Source: Terebella lapidaria (taxonomy: Eukaryota; Annelida; Polychaeta; Terebellida; Terebellidae). Taken from it: 64,000 nt of DNA. Below the pieces are notes generated by a model. It made no database searches, was not told where the DNA came from, and was given only the letters and a program-made list of their open reading frames with translations. Shown here piece after piece: positions 30,001 through 43,290 of this stretch; within the stretch, counting starts at the first letter, position 1, and each line of letters opens with the position of its first letter. Position numbers and translations under genes: made by a program. The stretch spans positions 18,370,868-18,434,867 of the forward strand of contig OX424555.1 in NCBI GenBank assembly GCA_949152475.1, read 5' to 3'.

Positions 30001-32302
30001 TCCCACCACAATTGTGATTCTTGAGGTACATTGCTGAATCTTTTTTGCTGAATATTCACTTCCTATGTTGATATAGCTGCCAAGCCAAGTGCCAGATCAT
30101 GCATTTTCACAATTATGTTCACTGAAACTGCAGATGTGACAAGGAACCGAGCTAGCATAAAATACTCATATCTATTGTACAACTGTAACTGCATTCTGGA
30201 GAATTGATAAACACCAAATTGACCAAGTAGTGTGAACGTTTGGAAAAAAGTATGCAGATTATGTAGGCAATCGATAAATCATTTTCTGGAGTTAAACTTT
30301 GAACTGGCAATCTTATTGGCAAACTTATGCCAGATCATGCATTTCAAATAGACTGTAACTGAAACTGCAGATGTGACACGGAACTGAACAGGTATAACTC
30401 CTGAATAACACTGAGAATGCATCAAGTTTTATCTGTTGATAGTTTTGCCAAGTCATGTGCCGGATCATGCATTTTCATGTTTTGTTTATGAATGAAACTG
30501 CAGAGGTGGCACGGAACTGAGCAAAAAATCTTGCTGTTGCTTTATTTGATGACATGCACTTCGATATCGAGATACCACGAGTTGTGTTCATATGGTCATA
30601 TGCTGCATGAATACATCTGTGATTCTCCATATCGAAGTACAACTCTAATATTCCCGCCACAATTGAGATTCTTGAGGTACATCGCTGAATCTCCTTTGCT
30701 GAATATTCACTTCCTATGTTGATATATCTGCCAAGTCAAGTGCCAGATCACGCATTTTCACAATTATATTCACTGAAACTGCACATGTGACACGGAACCG
30801 AGCTAGCAAAAAATACTCATATCTATTGTAGAATGTAAATGCATTCTGGAGAATTGATAAACACCAAGGTGACCAAGTAATGTGAATGTTTCGAAAAAGC
30901 TTTGAGATTATATAGGCAATCGATAAATCATTTGCTGGAGTTATTATTTGAACTGGCAATCTTACTGCACTTGATTTCATGGTTTGACTAATACTACACT
31001 TTTTGAGAATACGTTTGAACACGAAATTTTGATTGGCTTGATTACAATTAGTATCAACTTGCAATGTTCATCAGGAAAATAGACAGTTTTACCTAAGTAC
31101 TACGTAATTCAATGCAGATAATATTAGTGTTGTAAAAATGTCTCCTATACAATAATAATTTGAGATTTTCTAATAAGTAAATATTCCTGTTGTGTTTTCC
31201 TTCGACGTCATTACCTGTCAAAACTTGTGCCAGATCATGCATTTTCAAATAGACTGTAACTGAAACTGCAGATGTGACACGAAAACTGAACAGGTATACC
31301 TCCTGAATAACACTGAGAATACATCAAGTTTTATCTGTTGAAAGTTTTGCCAAGTCATGTGCCAGATCATGCATTTTCATGTTTTGTTTATGAATGAAAC
31401 TGCAGAGGTGACACGGAACTGAGCAAAAAATCTTGCTAATGCTTTCTTTGATGACATGCACTTCGATATCGAGCTACCACGAGTTGTGTTCATATTGTCA
31501 TATACTACATGAATACATCTGTGATTCTCCATATCGAAGTACAGCTCTAATATTCCCGCCACAATTGAGATCCATGAGGTAGATTGCTGAATCTCTTTTG
31601 CTGGATACTCACTTCCTATGTTGATATAGCTGCCAAGTCAAGTGCCAGATCATGCATTTTCACAATTATGTTCCATGAAACTGCAGATGTGACACGGAAC
31701 CGAGCTAGCATAAAATACTCATATCTATTGTACAAGTGTAACTGCATTCTGGAGACTTGATAGACACCAAGTCGAACAAGAAATTTAACTGTTTGGAAAG
31801 AGTATGCAGATTGTATAGGCATTCGGTAGGTCATTTGCTGGAATTATTCTGTGAACTAACAACCTTACTGAACTTGATTCATGGTTTGATGACTGATACC
31901 ACACTTTTCGAGAATACGTTTGAGCACACAATTTCGATTGCCTTGATTGCAATTAGTATCAGCTTGCAATATTTATCAGAAACTGAATATTTTCACCCAA
32001 ACCGTGCACGCTTCAATTCAGAGAATAGAACAGTTGTAAAAATTCAATAACTATTCAATAACAATTTTCAGACTTTAACCCAATTTAATAAGTGAATACT
32101 TGATCGCCTTGCATGCATCTAGTATTATCTTGAACGTTTTGTATATGAGACCACAACTGAGATCCATGAGGCAGATTGCTAAATCTTTTTTGCTGGATAT
32201 TCACTTCATGTTGATATAGCTGCCAAGCCAAGTGCCAGATCGTGCATTTTCACAATTATGTTCACTGAAACTGCAGACATGACACGCAACCGAGCTAGCA
32301 TA
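27001..32302. repeat. Satellite block S6
   Basis: About 17 cores. Near 28,150-28,290 the segment leading to the B core is partly duplicated. Near 30,310-30,330 a B-C interval has been shortened so that the C core follows early. Perfect TGACGTCA at 28749. The part after 30.4 kb is the oldest visible copy of the sequence duplicated at 36.4 and 41.9 kb. Confidence 0.88.
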
Positions 32303-33870
32303 ATTTAGAATACCCAAAACAGCACAGTTCTACTAATCTCTATGGAAGCAAACTCACCTCAATGTTGTGCGGTATTTGTTCAGAATTTGCCAAATGTGTT
32401 GCTGTGTGTGTCGATGAATGGTTTTCAATACCAGTTGATCTGATTTATATACCAATCGAATTGCTTGTTGGAGAGAATTCATACAGAAGAGACATGTTTT
32501 TTTCTGAACAGATTTTACGGCCTGTTGCATTCTAACACCCTTGCCAGTTTGTGCGCCTGAACTAGTGTGTGTCAATGGCGCGCAATTGCAATTAACTACT
32601 ACAAGAATAAATGAAACATAAATCTGTCACATTGCTGTCTTGATCCGTTTAAATTTCATGCCAATTATTTTTTGTAATCTGGTAATTAATTGATTGTGAT
32701 GATATATTGATTACAAATTGTCTTTCGAGAAGTGTATGGTCGAATAGTATCTCTGAATAGAAACCTAAAACAAGACAATGAAGGAACCAAGTAAAAAACG
32801 TGAACTGTCTTGTGTGTTGATTTAAAACCTGATAACTTATTGATTGCAAGATATCAAGAAGTAACTGCCTTTTCATTTCTGCGTATTTTTGGTTTGGACA
32901 TGCATACTTAGTCATATTTGCATACTTTTTAATATATACTAAAACATATGTATAGACACGCGATAATACTAATACTAAGTCATACAAGTTATAGTCAGAA
33001 GCTTCCATATTTCGAAGATAGGGAAAGCCCTAGACACAAAGTAATTGAGCAGGGAACTGGTACTGCCCTTGTTGTGGAACTGAACCAGTGGGCACCAAAC
33101 GCTAGCACCAAGCGCCTGGTATTACCTATGTGTCAGCTCCTATGAATGAATATAGTAGCACTACCTGGTTGACCAAGCATACGCAAACTAGAAATACCTC
33201 CCATGATACGCAGCTAGTTTAAATTTTGATATGGGAAGGAGTGAGCATTTGAATTGGCGCGTTTTAACATTGGTTTCACTGGAAGTTGGAATTACTGAAA
33301 TGTTACCTAGAGATGCGAAATCTTACGTAAAAGATAATATGCCATATGTGGGAGATACTAAGATGTATCAAACAAATACGTGGGACACAACAAATGACAC
33401 GACTGGGCTTCATAATACCCCTTGAATATGACTTATTATCTCATCATATCAAACAAGAGTACAGCGATTTAATAGTGGCTAGAATACATGTATGTCACGG
33501 AGACCAGTTAATTTACTCTCAGCACATCAAAGTGGGCAATCAACCGCCTAAGGTGATTTAGGGAATGGAAATCAGAAGCATAGATATAGGAATAAACATA
33601 TATGGAATATCTATAATCAGAAGGCTTTCATGTTGCCCAGCCGTATACAAATTGGCATTACCCTCACACTATGTACCTGTTCATAACTGGGTGTCGTGTG
33701 AGAGTGGTCAATAACCGCTAAACAATTAACACCAAAATTTCATGTTTAAACTTGGCTTGGTGATGGAATCTTTAAGAATATGTGAGATAATTTGATCATT
33801 AGGGCAGTAGGTTTGGGACTGCCATTATTCATGACAGAGTTATCAGGTTATGAAACCATACTCTGATTTT
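32303..33870. repeat. Linker block L6, long form
   Basis: Long linker, first of three closely related copies (others at 37,798 and 43,291). From about 33,230 onward it is nearly identical to the second copy; before that they differ at scattered bases. No gene recognised. Confidence 0.85.
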
Positions 33871-34144
33871 TAGGTTACCGAACCTTTGGTCTTATAACTT
33901 ATTGCCGTGATGTTGCGTCCGTCGTCCGTTGTCCGTCAACAATTTTATCTTTAGAGTTTACAGTCGGATTTTTCTGAAACTTTGCACAAAATGCCTAAAA
34001 ATATTTGGAGAGGGAGGTATTTTTTAGTTTTATGATTTTCGCTTTTTTTTCAAAATCGCGGCCATTTATTTCGAGAGGGAGGTATTTTTAGTTTTTTTAT
34101 TTTCGCTTTTTTTTTCAAAATCGCGGCCGTTTATTTCGAGAGGG
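33871..34144 (+). repeat. Dispersed GTTGCGTCCGTC repeat, copy U2
   Basis: Begins TAGGTTACCGAACC. Its end holds tandem copies, about 63 bp apart, of a GGAGGTATTTTTTAG ... AAATCGCGGCC unit (near 34,014 and 34,077). A solo LTR has inserted into a further copy, whose remainder lies at 35,045-35,096. Confidence 0.75.
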
Positions 34145-35044
34145 TGTCACGAATATGTGACATGTTGTTTACTAGATTATTCCCGTACCGGGCTTCACGT
34201 TATTGTTGAGCAGTGGCAAGTCCCATTGCGAGTGGTACCCGAAGAGTGAAGTATTATAGTTGTGTTATTTCAGAGTTGAGTTTAGTTATATGTATATTAT
34301 TTCAGTGGAATTCGTGGCAGAGCAATGTATATATGTTATTGCATTAATTTGGTTAATCCTGTTGTGCTTGTTCACGCCTGGTGACCACAGACGCTCACTA
34401 GGATATATAAACTCGAGGCTAATTTGTGTTTGTTACAATGCAACCGGGAGCTCAGCGACTGCACCAGACAGAGGCAGTAGTGATAGTGCGATGTAGTGCT
34501 ATGTGATATTACCAGTATTATGTGAAATTGTGTGGAGGACTGACACTTTCTCCGTGAGTACATGTATATATGTTGGATTTTATCGATAGGTCGGGGATAG
34601 GGTAAGATAGTTAGGTGGGTTAGGACATGTTGTGCTATTTGTTTGATTTATTTAGCTTCAGGGTCGGGAACCCGATATGATGTAACAGACGGTGTGACAG
34701 ACGCCTAGAACAGGGCTGAACTAAAGAGCCGACAACAGTCATACGGGGGAAGAACTACGTGGGAAAACTCAAGAATTCAAGTCGGGTCGCCGCTAACCTC
34801 CAAGCAACGCGGGAGCGTCTAGTACAGCAGTTCAAGATTGAAATTATTGTAACGGGAGCAGTGTTGCTCGAAGCGCTATTTTAATATTACACAGCTGTCA
34901 TTTATTGTACATATTGTCTACTTATTAAACGTTTAAAATTATATTTGGTTGTCCGAGTTAGTTATTTGTCCAATATATGAGTCCGAGTGAATTAGGTACC
35001 AAGAGGTGCTTTATATGTCTGACCAGTCACAGAATATCGTGACA
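34145..35044 (+). mobile_element. Solo LTR of a retrotransposon, copy 1 (900 bp)
   Basis: Starts TGTCACGA and ends TCGTGACA, the TG...CA inverted ends typical of LTRs. It is flanked by the 5-bp duplication GAGGG (34140-34144 and 35045-35049). It has a TATA box (TATATAA at 34404-34410) and no coding sequence, so internal LTR-LTR recombination probably removed the body of the element. The family is not identified; a 5-bp duplication fits Ty3/gypsy and several others. Confidence 0.85.
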
Positions 35045-35099
35045 GAGGGATGTATTTTTTAGTTTTTTGATTTTCGCATTTTTTTTCAGAATCGCGGCC

Positions 35100-37797
35100 G
35101 AAATACAATAATCTTTTTAAAAACATTGATAAGTAAATATTCCTGCTCTGTTTTCCTTTGACGTCATCACCTGTCAAAACTTGTGCCAGATCATGCATTT
35201 ACAAATAGAATGTAACTGAAACTGCAGATGTGACACAAAACTGAACAGGTATACCTCCTGAATAACACTAAGAATACATCAAGTTTTATCTGTTGTTAGT
35301 TTTGCCAAGTCATGTGCCAGATCAGGCATTTTCATGTTTTGTTTATGAATGAAACTGCAGAGGTGACACGGAACTGAGCAAAAAATCTTGCTAATACTTT
35401 CTTTGATGACATGCACTTCGATATTGAGATACCACGAGTTGTGTTCATATTGTCATATACTACATGAATACATCTGTGATTCTCCATTTCGAAGTACAGC
35501 TCTGATATTCCCACCACAATTGAGATCCTTGAGGTACATTGCTGAATCTCTTTTGCTGGATATTCACTTCCTATGTTGATACAGCTGCCAAGTCAAGTGC
35601 CAGATCATGCATTTTCACTTATGTTCACTGAAACTGTAGACGTGACACGGAACCGAGCTAGCATAAAATACTCATATCTATTGTACAAGTGTAACTGCAT
35701 TCTGGAGAATTGATAAACACCAAATTGACCAAGTAGTGTGAACGTTTGGAAAAAGTATGCAGATTATATAGGCAATCGATAAATCATTTTCTGGAGTTAA
35801 ACTTTGAACTGGCAATCTTACTGGCAAACTTGTGCCAGATCATGCATTTACAAATAGAATGTAACTGAAACTGCAGATGTGACACGGAACTGAACAGGTA
35901 TACCTTGCGAGCTAGCAAAAAATACTCGTATCTATTGTAGAATGTAAATGCATTCAGGAGAATTGATAAACACCAAGGTGACCAAGCAGTGTGAATGTTT
36001 CGAAAAAGCATTGAGATTATATAGGCAATCGATAAATCATTTGCTGGAGTTATTATTTGAACTGGCAATCTTACTGCACTTGATTTCATGGTTTGACTGA
36101 TACTACACTTTTTGAGAATACGTTTGAACACGAAATTTTGATTGGCTTGATTACAATTAGTATCAACTTGCAATATTCAACAGGAAAATAGACAGTTTTA
36201 CCTAAGTACTACGTGATTCAATGCAGATAATATTAATGATGTAAAAATGTCTCCTATACAATAATAATTTGAGATTTTCTAATAAGTAAATATTCCTGTT
36301 GTGTTTTCCTTCAACGTCATTACCTGTCAAAACTTGTGCCAGATCATGCATTTTCAAATAGACTGTAACTGAAACTGCAGATGTGACACAAAACTGAACA
36401 GGTATACCTCCTGAATAACACTGAGAATGCATCAAGTTTTATCTGTTGATAGTTTTGCCAAGTCATATGCCGGATCATGCATTTTCATGTTTTGTTTATG
36501 AATGAAACTGCAGAGGTGGCACGGAACTGAGCAAAAAATCTTGCTGTTGCTTTATTTGATGACATGCACTTCGATATCGAGATACCACGAGTTGTGTTCA
36601 TATGGTCATATGCTGCATGAATACATCTGTGATTCTCCATATCGAAGTACAGCTCTAATATTCCCGCCACAATTGAGATCCTTGAGGTACATCGCTGAAT
36701 CTCTTTTGCTGAATATTCACTCCCTATGTTGATATAGCTGCCGAGTCAAGTGCCAGATCATGCATTTTCACAATTATGTTCACTGAAACTGCACATGTGA
36801 CACGGAACCGAGCTAGCAAAAAATACTCATATCTATTGTAGAATGTAAATGCATTCAGGAGAATTGATAAACACCAAGGTGACCAAGCAGTGTGAATGTT
36901 TCGAAAAAGCATTGAGATTATATAGGCAATCGATAAATCATTTGCTGGAGTTATTATTTGAACTGGCAATCTTACTGCACTTGATTTCATGGTTTGACTG
37001 ATACTACACTTTTTGAGAATAAGTTTGAACACGAAATTTTGATTGGCTTGATTACAATTAGTATCAACTTGCAATATTAAACAGGAAAATAGACAGTTTT
37101 ACCTAAGTACTACGTGATTCAATGCAGATAATATTAATGATGTAAAAATGTCTCCTATACACAATTATGTTCACTGAAACTGCAGATGTGACACGGAACC
37201 GAGCTAGCATGAAATACTCATATCTATTGTACAAGTGTAACTGCATTCTGGAGACTTGATAGACACCAAGTCGAACAAGAAATTTGACTGTTTGGAAAGA
37301 GTATGCAGATTGTATAGGCATTCGGTAGGTCATTTGCTGGAATTATTCTGTGAACTAACAACCTTACTGAACTTGATTCATGGTTTTGTAACTGATACCA
37401 CACTTTTCGAGAATACGTTTGAGCACACAATTTCGATTGCCTTGATTGCAATTAGTATCAGCTTGCAATATTTATCAGAAACTGAATATTTTCACCCAAA
37501 CCGTGCACGCTTCAATTCAGAGAATAGAACAGTTGTAAAAATGTCTCCTATTCAAAAACAATTTTCAGACTTTAACCTAATTTAATAAGTGAATACTTGA
37601 TCGCCTTGCGTGCATCTAGTATTATCTTGAACGTTTTGTATATGAGACCACAACGGAGATCCATGAGGCAGATTGCTAAATCTTTTTTGCTGGATATTCA
37701 CTTCATGTTGATATAGCTGCCAAGCCAAGTGCCAGATCGTGCATTTTCACAATTATGTTCACTGAAACTGCAGACATGACACGCAACCGAGCTAGCA
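35100..37797. repeat. Satellite block S7
   Basis: C (35,185), A, B (35,599), shortened C (35,834), then regular units. At about 37,160 a C segment is joined directly to a B core; relative to the copy at 31.1-31.7 kb this is a 513-bp deletion. Perfect TGACGTCA at 35159. Confidence 0.88.
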
Positions 37798-39367
37798 TAA
37801 TTTAGAATACCCAAAACAGCACAGTTCTACTAATCTCTATGGAAGCAAACTCACCTCAATGTTGTGCGGTATTTGTTCAGAATTTGCCAAATGTGTTGCT
37901 GTGTGTGGCGATGAATGGTTTTCAATACCAGTTGATCTGATTTATATACCAATCGAATTGCTTGTTGGAGAGAATTCATACAGAAGAGACATGTTTTTTT
38001 CTGAACAGATTTTACGGCCTGTTGCACCCTAACACCCTTGCCAGTTTGTGCGCCTGAACTAGTGTGTGTCAATGGCGCGCAATTGCAATTAACTACTACA
38101 AGAATAAATGAAACATAAATCTGTCACATTGCTGTCTTGATCCGTTTAAATTTCATGCCAATTATTTTTTGTAATCTGGTAATTAATTGATTGTGGTGAT
38201 ATATTGATTACAAATTGGCTTTCGAGAAGTGTATGGTCGAATAGTATCTCTGAATAGAAACCTAAAACAAGACAATGAAGGAACCAAGTAAAAAACGTGA
38301 ACTGTCTTGTGTGTTGATGTAAAACTTGATAACTTATTGATTGCAAGATATCAAGAAGTAACTGCCTTTTCATTTCTGCGTATTTTTGGTTTGGACATGC
38401 ATACTTAGTCATATTTGCATACTTTTTAATATATACTAAAACATATGTATAGACACGCGATAATACTAATACTAAGTCACACAAGTTACAGTCAGAAGCT
38501 TCCATATTTCGAAGATAGGGAAAGCCCTAGACACAAAGTAATTGAGCAGGGAACTGGTACTGCCCTTGTTGTGGAACTGAACCAGTGGGCACCAAACGCT
38601 AGCACCAAGCGCCTGGTATTACCTATGTGTCAGCTCCTATGAATGAATATAGTAGCACTACCTGGTTGACCAAGCATACGCAAACTAGAAATACCTCCCA
38701 TGATACGCAGCTAGTTTAAATTTTGATCTGGGAAGGAGTGAGCATTTGAATTGGCGCGTTTTAACATTGGTTTCACTGGAAGTTGGAATTACTGAAATGT
38801 TACCTAGAGATGCGAAATCTTACGTAAAAGATAATATGCCATATGTGGGAGATACTAAGATGTATCAAACAAATACGTGGGACACAACAAATGACACGAC
38901 TGGGCTTCATAATACCCCTTGAATATGACTTATTATCTCATCATATCAAACAAGAGTACAGCGATTTAATAGTGGCTAGAATACATGTATGTCACGGAGA
39001 CCAGTTAATTTACTCTCAGCACATCAAAGTGGGCAATCAACCGCCTAAGGTGATTTAGGGAATGGAAATCAGAAGCATAGATATAGGAATAAACATATAT
39101 GGAATATCTATAATCAGAAGGCTTTCATGTTGCCCAGCCGTATACAAATTGGCATTACCCTCACACTATGTACCTGTTCATAACTGGGTGTCGTGTGAGA
39201 GTGGTCAATAACCGCTAAACAATTAACACCAAAATTTCATGTTTAAACTTGGCTTGGTGATGGAATCTTTAAGAATATGTGAGATAATTTGATCATTAGG
39301 GCAGTAGGTTTGGGACTGCCATTATTCATGACAGAGTTATCAGGTTATGAAACCATACTCTGATTTT
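37798..39367. repeat. Linker block L7, long form
   Basis: Second copy of the long linker in the tandem duplication. It is nearly identical to 43,291-44,550 and, from about 38,727, to 33,230-33,870. Confidence 0.85.
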
Positions 39368-39641
39368 TAGGTTACCGAACCTTTGGTCTTATAACTTATT
39401 GCCGTGATGTTGCGTCCGTCGTCCGTTGTCCGTCAACAATTTTATCTTTAGAGTTTACAGTCGGATTTTTCTGAAACTTTGCACAAAATGCCTAAAAATA
39501 TTTGGAGAGGGAGGTATTTTTTAGTTTTATGATTTTCGCTTTTTTTTCAAAATCGCGGCCATTTATTTCGAGAGGGAGGTATTTTTAGTTTTTTTATTTT
39601 CGCTTTTTTTTTCAAAATCGCGGCCGTTTATTTCGAGAGGG
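39368..39641 (+). repeat. Dispersed GTTGCGTCCGTC repeat, copy U3
   Basis: Same as the copy at 33,871, displaced by 5,497 bp, and likewise interrupted by the solo LTR. Confidence 0.75.
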
Positions 39642-40541
39642 TGTCACGAATATGTGACATGTTGTTTACTAGATTATTCCCGTACCGGGCTTCACGTTAT
39701 TGTTGAGCAGTGGCAAGTCCCATTGCGAGTGGTACCCGAAGAGTGAAGTATTATAGTTGTGTTATTTCAGAGTTGAGTTTAGTTATATGTATATTATTTC
39801 AGTGGAATTCGTGGCAGAGCAATGTATATATGTTATTGCATTAATTTGGTTAATCCTGTTGTGCTTGTTCACGCCTGGTGACCACAGACGCTCACTAGGA
39901 TATATAAACTCGAGGCTAATTTGTGTTTGTTACAATGCAACCGGGAGCTCAGCGACTGCACCAGACAGAGGCAGTAGTGATAGTGCGATGTAGTGCTATG
40001 TGATATTACCAGTATTATGTGAAATTGTGTGGAGGACTGACACTTTCTCCGTGAGTACATGTATATATGTTGGATTTTATCGATAGGTCGGGGATAGGGT
40101 AAGATAGTTAGGTGGGTTAGGACATGTTGTGCTATTTGTTTGATTTATTTAGCTTCAGGGTCGGGAACCCGATATGATGTAACAGACGGTGTGACAGACG
40201 CCTAGAACAGGGCTGAACTAAAGAGCCGACAACAGTCATACGGGGGAAGAACTACGTGGGAAAACTCAAGAATTCAAGTCGGGTCGCCGCTAACCTCCAA
40301 GCAACGCGGGAGCGTCTAGTACAGCAGTTCAAGATTGAAATTATTGTAACGGGAGCAGTGTTGCTCGAAGCGCTATTTTAATATTACACAGCTGTCATTT
40401 ATTGTACATATTGTCTACTTATTAAACGTTTAAAATTATATTTGGTTGTCCGAGTTAGTTATTTGTCCAATATATGAGTCCGAGTGAATTAGGTACCAAG
40501 AGGTGCTTTATATGTCTGACCAGTCACAGAATATCGTGACA
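39642..40541 (+). mobile_element. Solo LTR, copy 2 (900 bp)
   Basis: Displaced from the first LTR by exactly 5,497 bp, with the same length and the same GAGGG flanks. It arose by duplication of the whole segment, not by a second insertion. Confidence 0.85.
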
Positions 40542-40595
40542 GAGGGATGTATTTTTTAGTTTTTTGATTTTCGCATTTTTTTTCAGAATCGCGGC

Positions 40596-43290
40596 CGAAA
40601 TACAATAATCTTTTTAAAAACATTGATAAGTAAATATTCCTGCTCTGTTTTCCTTTGACGTCATCACCTGTCAAAACTTGTGCCAGATCATGCATTTACA
40701 AATAGAATGTAACTGAAACTGCAGATGTGACACAAAACTGAACAGGTATACCTCCTGAATAACACTAAGAATACATCAAGTTTTATCTGTTGTTAGTTTT
40801 GCCAAGTCATGTGCCAGATCAGGCATTTTCATGTTTTGTTTATGAATGAAACTGCAGAGGTGACACGGAACTGAGCAAAAAATCTTGCTAATACTTTCTT
40901 TGATGACATGCACTTCGATATTGAGATACCACGAGTTGTGTTCATATTGTCATATACTACATGAATACATCTGTGATTCTCCATTTCGAAGTACAGCTCT
41001 GATATTCCCACCACAATTGAGATCCTTGAGGTACATTGCTGAATCTCTTTTGCTGGATATTCACTTCCTATGTTGATACAGCTGCCAAGTCAAGTGCCAG
41101 ATCATGCATTTTCACTTATGTTCACTGAAACTGTAGACGTGACACGGAACCGAGCTAGCATAAAATACTCATATCTATTGTACAAGTGTAACTGCATTCT
41201 GGAGAATTGATAAACACCAAATTGACCAAGTAGTGTGAACGTTTGGAAAAAGTATGCAGATTATATAGGCAATCGATCATTTTCTGGAGTTAAACTTTGA
41301 ACTGGCAATCTTACTGGCAAACTTGTGCCAGATCATGCATTTACAAATAGAATGTAACTGAAACTGCAGATGTGACACGGAACTGAACAGGTATACCTTG
41401 CGAGCTAGCAAAAAATACTCGTATCTATTGTAGAATGTAAATGCATTCAGGAGAATTGATAAACACCAAGGTGACCAAGCAGTGTGAATGTTTCGAAAAA
41501 GCATTGAGATTATATAGGCAATCGATAAATCATTTGCTGGAGTTATTATTTGAACTGGCAATCTTACTGCACTTGATTTCATGGTTTGACTGATACTACA
41601 CTTTTTGAGAATACGTTTGAACACGAAATTTTGATTGGCTTGATTACAATTAGTATCAACTTGCAATATTCAACAGGAAAATAGACAGTTTTACCTAAGT
41701 ACTACGTGATTCAATGCAGATAATATTAATGATGTAAAAATGTCTCCTATACAATAATAATTTGAGATTTTCTAATAAGTAAATATTCCTGTTGTGTTTT
41801 CCTTCAACGTCATTACCTGTCAAAACTTGTGCCAGATCATGCATTTTCAAATAGACTGTAACTGAAACTGCAGATGTGACACAAAACTGAACAGGTATAC
41901 CTCCTGAATAACACTGAGAATGCATCAAGTTTTATCTGTTGATAGTTTTGCCAAGTCATATGCCGGATCATGCATTTTCATGTTTTGTTTATGAATGAAA
42001 CTGCAGAGGTGGCACGGAACTGAGCAAAAAATCTTGCTGTTGCTTTATTTGATGACATGCACTTCGATATCGAGATACCACGAGTTGTGTTCATATGGTC
42101 ATATGCTGCATGAATACATCTGTGATTCTCCATATCGAAGTACAGCTCTAATATTCCCGCCACAATTGAGATCCTTGAGGTACATCGCTGAATCTCTTTT
42201 GCTGAATATTCACTCCCTATGTTGATATAGCTGCCGAGTCAAGTGCCAGATCATGCATTTTCACAATTATGTTCACTGAAACTGCACATGTGACACGGAA
42301 CCGAGCTAGCAAAAAATACTCATATCTATTGTAGAATGTAAATGCATTCAGGAGAATTGATAAACACCAAGGTGACCAAGCAGTGTGAATGTTTCGAAAA
42401 AGCATTGAGATTATATAGGCAATCGATAAATCATTTGCTGGAGTTATTATTTGAACTGGCAATCTTACTGCACTTGATTTCATGGTTTGACTGATACTAC
42501 ACTTTTTGAGAATAAGTTTGAACACGAAATTTTGATTGGCTTGATTACAATTAGTATCAACTTGCAATATTAAACAGGAAAATAGACAGTTTTACCTAAG
42601 TACTACGTGATTCAATGCAGATAATATTAATGATGTAAAAATGTCTCCTATACACAATTATGTTCACTGAAACTGCAGATGTGACACGGAACCGAGCTAG
42701 CATGAAATACTCATATCTATTGTACAAGTGTAACTGCATTCTGGAGACTTGATAGACACCAAGTCGAACAAGAAATTTGACTGTTTGGAAAGAGTATGCA
42801 GATTGTATAGGCATTCGGTAGGTCATTTGCTGGAATTATTCTGTGAACTAACAACCTTACTGAACTTGATTCATGGTTTTGTAACTGATACCACACTTTT
42901 CGAGAATACGTTTGAGCACACAATTTCGATTGCCTTGATTGCAATTAGTATCAGCTTGCAATATTTATCAGAAACTGAATATTTTCACCCAAACCGTGCA
43001 CGCTTCAATTCAGAGAATAGAACAGTTGTAAAAATGTCTCCTATTCAAAAACAATTTTCAGACTTTAACCTAATTTAATAAGTGAATACTTGATCGCCTT
43101 GCGTGCATCTAGTATTATCTTGAACGTTTTGTATATGAGACCACAACGGAGATCCATGAGGCAGATTGCTAAATCTTTTTTGCTGGATATTCACTTCATG
43201 TTGATATAGCTGCCAAGCCAAGTGCCAGATCGTGCATTTTCACAATTATGTTCACTGAAACTGCAGACATGACACGCAACCGAGCTAGCA
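40596..43290. repeat. Satellite block S8
   Basis: Near-identical to the satellite at 35,100-37,797. A 4-bp deletion at about 41,276 changes the offset from 5,497 to 5,493. It shares the 513-bp deletion (junction near 42,653). Perfect TGACGTCA at 40656. Confidence 0.88.

Noticed and set aside
291-43290. A CRISPR-like array, because a short core repeats with spacers.
   Set aside because: Spacers are themselves repeats, 130-485 bp long, and the sequence is eukaryotic with introns.
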